A stretch of 64,000 nt of DNA from Gemmatimonas sp. GTDB lineage: Bacteria > Gemmatimonadota > Gemmatimonadetes > Gemmatimonadales > Gemmatimonadaceae. Every line of letters starts with the position of its first letter. Position 1 is the stretch's first letter. This document shows positions 61,714 to 64,000 of this stretch, one piece after another. The stretch is from the NCBI GenBank assembly GCA_011390885.1, contig JAABRO010000043.1, forward strand, positions 62,001-126,000, written 5' to 3'. A model generated the notes under the pieces. That model ran no database searches. It saw nothing but the letters and a program-made list of their open reading frames with translations, and was not told the DNA's origin. Made by a program: the position numbers and the translations under genes.

Positions 61714-63972
61714 ATGACCCGATCCCGTCTTGCCATGTCGCACGTGCGCCTCGTTCGGTTCGTCGTTCTCTCCTGCGTTCTGGTCGCAGCGGCCTGTGGC
61801 GGCGGTGACCGCGGCGCTGCCGCTGGTTCCGCCACCGTCGATCCGGCGGAGCTGGCGCGCTGGGAGGAGACCGCGTCGCGTGTCACGATCACGCGCGACG
61901 AGTGGGGCATTCCGCACGTGCGGGGCACGAGCGATGCGGACGCCGTGTTCGGCGCGCTCTACGCGCAGGCCGAGGACGACTTCAACCGCATCGAGGTGAA
62001 CTACCTGAATGCCATGGGACGCCTTGCCGAAGCCGAAGGGGAATCGGCGATCTGGTCGGACCTGCGCATGAAGCTGTTCATCCATCCGGACAGCATGCGG
62101 GCGAAGTACGCGGCCAGCCCCGATTCGCTCAAGCGCCTCATGGATGCGTTCGCGGACGGGCTCAACTACTTCCTGCACACCAATCCGCAGGTGAAGCCGC
62201 GCGTGCTCACGCGCTTCGAGCCGTGGATGGCGCTCACCTTCAGCGAAGGCAGCATCGGCGGGGACATCGAGTCGATCAACCTGCGCGCGCTGCGCGCGTT
62301 CTACGAACCGCGCAGCGCGGGGCCGGCCAGCGTGGGGCCGGTGGCGCTCGTCGAGCCGGCCAACCGCGCGGAGGAGCCGTCCGGGTCGAACGGCTTCGCG
62401 ATCGCGCCGTCGAAGAGCGCAAGCGGACACGCGCTGCTGCTCATCAACCCGCACACGTCGTTCTTCTTCCGCGCCGAGCTGCAGATGACGAGCGACGAAG
62501 GGCTGAATGCGTACGGCGCGAGCACGTGGGGGCAGTTCTTCATCTACCAGGGCTTCAACGAACGCGCCGGCTGGATGCACACGTCGAGCGGCGCCGACGC
62601 GATCGACGAGTACGCGGAGACGGTCACCGAATCACGTGATGGCATCACGTACCGCTACGGCACCGAGCAGCGGTCCATGATTGCGCAGGAGATCGCGGTG
62701 CCGTTCCGCACGGACTCGGGCATGGCCACCCGCACGTTCACCGTGTACCGCTCGCACCACGGCCCGATCGTGCGCGAGGCGGACGGGAAGTGGATCGCCG
62801 TGAAGCTCATGGAAGAGCCGGTGAAGGCGCTCACGCAGTCGTACTGGCGCACCAAGGCGCGCGACCTGGCCTCATTCCGCGCCACGATGGACCTGCACAC
62901 CAACTCGTCGAACAACACGGTGTACGCCGACGGCGACGGCACGATCGCGTTCTTCCACGCGAACTTCGTGCCGAAGCGCAATGCCCGCTTCGACTGGGAG
63001 CGCCCGGTGGACGGCAGCGATCCGGCCACGGAATGGCAGGGCATTCACACGGTGGACGAGAGCCCGCTGTTCATCAACCCGCCCACCGGCTGGCTGCAGA
63101 ACACCAACAACTGGCCCTTCTCGGCGTACGGGGCCGCGACGCCGAAAGCCAGCACCTTTGCGAAGTACTTCGATTACTTCGGCGAGAACCCGCGTGGCAT
63201 CCATGCGGTGCGCGTGCTGCAGAACCGCACCGGCATGACGCTCGACACGCTGATCGCCGCGGCGTACGACAACGAGCTCACCGCGTTCGAGACGCTGTTT
63301 CCGCCGCTCTTCCGCGACTACGACGCGCTCGCGGCCACGAACCCGCTCAAGGCGAAGCTGGCCGAGCCGATCGCCGCGCTGCGCGGATGGGACCGTCGCT
63401 ACGCGCTCGAGAGCGCCCCCACGTCGCTGGCGATCTACTGGGGCGAGAACCTGTGGCGCGGCGTGAGCCGCGCGGCGAGCGAGGCGCGCGTGAACACGTA
63501 CGCCTACATGGAGCAGCGCGCGACGGCCGCCGAGCGGCTCGGTGCGCTCGAGGCGGCGGTGGACACGCTGGCGGCGCACTTCGGCAGCTGGCAGACGCCG
63601 TGGGGGGAGATCAACCGCTACCAGCGCCTGACTGGGGACATCGTGCAGCCCTTCAACGACAGCGCGTCGAGCATCCCGGTGGCCTTCGCCTCGTCGCGGT
63701 GGGGCTCGCTGGCGGCGTTCGGGGCGGCCACGTTCAACGGCACGAAGCGGCTGTACGGCACGCGTGGCAACAGCTTCGTGGCAGCGGTGGAGTTTGGCCC
63801 GAAGGTGCGCGCGAAGGCGATCATGGCCGGTGGGCAGAGCGGCGACGTGAACTCGAAGCACTTCGGGGACCAGGCCGAGATGTACGCGCGCGGGGAGTTC
63901 CGCGACGTGCACTTCTGGCCGGAGGAGTTGGCACAGCACACGGCGCGGAGCTACCGACCCGGCCAGCGCTAG
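61714..63972 (+). CDS. Penicillin acylase family lipoprotein
   Basis: 752 residues. Signal with lipobox VLVAAACGGG. The N-terminal nucleophile is the Ser in EEPSGSNGFAIAPSKSASG: self-cleavage before it would give alpha and beta chains. ITRDEWGIPHVRG is the typical alpha-chain start. Family members hydrolyse acyl-homoserine lactones, beta-lactams or other amides; the substrate here is unknown. The frame is open far upstream into cbs, but that part is not a gene. The window ends 28 bases after its stop. Confidence 0.93.
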   Translation: MTRSRLAMSHVRLVRFVVLSCVLVAAACGGGDRGAAAGSATVDPAELARWEETASRVTITRDEWGIPHVRGTSDADAVFGALYAQAEDDFNRIEVNYLNAMGRLAEAEGESAIWSDLRMKLFIHPDSMRAKYAASPDSLKRLMDAFADGLNYFLHTNPQVKPRVLTRFEPWMALTFSEGSIGGDIESINLRALRAFYEPRSAGPASVGPVALVEPANRAEEPSGSNGFAIAPSKSASGHALLLINPHTSFFFRAELQMTSDEGLNAYGASTWGQFFIYQGFNERAGWMHTSSGADAIDEYAETVTESRDGITYRYGTEQRSMIAQEIAVPFRTDSGMATRTFTVYRSHHGPIVREADGKWIAVKLMEEPVKALTQSYWRTKARDLASFRATMDLHTNSSNNTVYADGDGTIAFFHANFVPKRNARFDWERPVDGSDPATEWQGIHTVDESPLFINPPTGWLQNTNNWPFSAYGAATPKASTFAKYFDYFGENPRGIHAVRVLQNRTGMTLDTLIAAAYDNELTAFETLFPPLFRDYDALAATNPLKAKLAEPIAALRGWDRRYALESAPTSLAIYWGENLWRGVSRAASEARVNTYAYMEQRATAAERLGALEAAVDTLAAHFGSWQTPWGEINRYQRLTGDIVQPFNDSASSIPVAFASSRWGSLAAFGAATFNGTKRLYGTRGNSFVAAVEFGPKVRAKAIMAGGQSGDVNSKHFGDQAEMYARGEFRDVHFWPEELAQHTARSYRPGQR

Positions 63973-64000
63973 TCCGCGGTCGCTCAGTGGCGCGTTGGTC

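Overview
This is one continuous stretch of a very GC-rich bacterial chromosome. It is densely packed with genes, and many neighbours overlap by 4 bases (ATGA or GTGA junctions). The gene families point to a member of the Gemmatimonadota or a close relative. These include a GWxTD lipoprotein, a DUF5916 outer-membrane-type protein, many lipoproteins with C-terminal metallopeptidase domains, paired M16 peptidases and an RpoE-type sigma factor. That placement is inferred from gene content, not from a database search. I see no rRNA, tRNA, CRISPR array, insertion sequence or prophage.

Layout. 1-6.5 kb: accessory metabolism and membrane genes (serine hydrolase cut by the window edge, DinB-like protein, ring-cleaving-dioxygenase-like VOC protein, MFS transporter, acyltransferase). 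6.6-13.4 kb: a lone type IV pilin-like protein, DNA polymerase I, a GWxTD lipoprotein, then a Ser/Thr kinase translationally coupled to pyrE. 13.4-18 kb: a chemoreceptor, an AraC-type regulator, the RNase P RNA gene rnpB and a lipoprotein. 18-25.3 kb: the replication-origin neighbourhood, with dnaA and dnaN leftwards and rpmH-rnpA-yidD-yidC-mnmE rightwards from a divergent promoter region. dnaA has a consensus DnaA box inside its own promoter. Both RNase P components, rnpA and rnpB, lie within 5 kb. recF and gyrB, which commonly follow dnaN, are absent.

25.3-33 kb is the most accessory-looking part. It contains a 291-bp compound inverted repeat without genes, a DUF2268-like metallopeptidase, a TspO-like membrane protein, a VapBC-type toxin-antitoxin pair with a leaderless promoter, and a 1029-residue phospholipase-D/helicase/DUF3427 protein of a type often seen in defence islands. 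33-44.5 kb: upp, a DUF2156 acyltransferase-like protein whose conserved N-terminus has no standard start codon, a ClC channel/transporter, an FKBP isomerase, a DUF5916 protein, a beta-CASP nuclease, a YdcF protein and a leishmanolysin-like lipoprotein.

44.5-57 kb: an M16 peptidase pair, a SET-domain lysine methyltransferase with a histone-H1-like Lys/Ala tail coupled to a Nudix hydrolase, an ECF sigma factor with its zinc-finger anti-sigma factor, and a DNA-maintenance operon (holA - TPR/SPOR gene - mutS - mug - glutaminyl cyclase). The SPOR domain of the second operon gene is separated from its N-terminal part by a frameshift inside a short repeat. 57-64 kb: a large secreted metallopeptidase, a TonB-C-domain lipoprotein, a cystathionine beta-synthase-like enzyme and a penicillin-acylase-family lipoprotein.

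Strong hairpins separate several transcription units (polA, pilin, nudix/sigma, anti-sigma/holA, and the convergent 57.2-kb junction).
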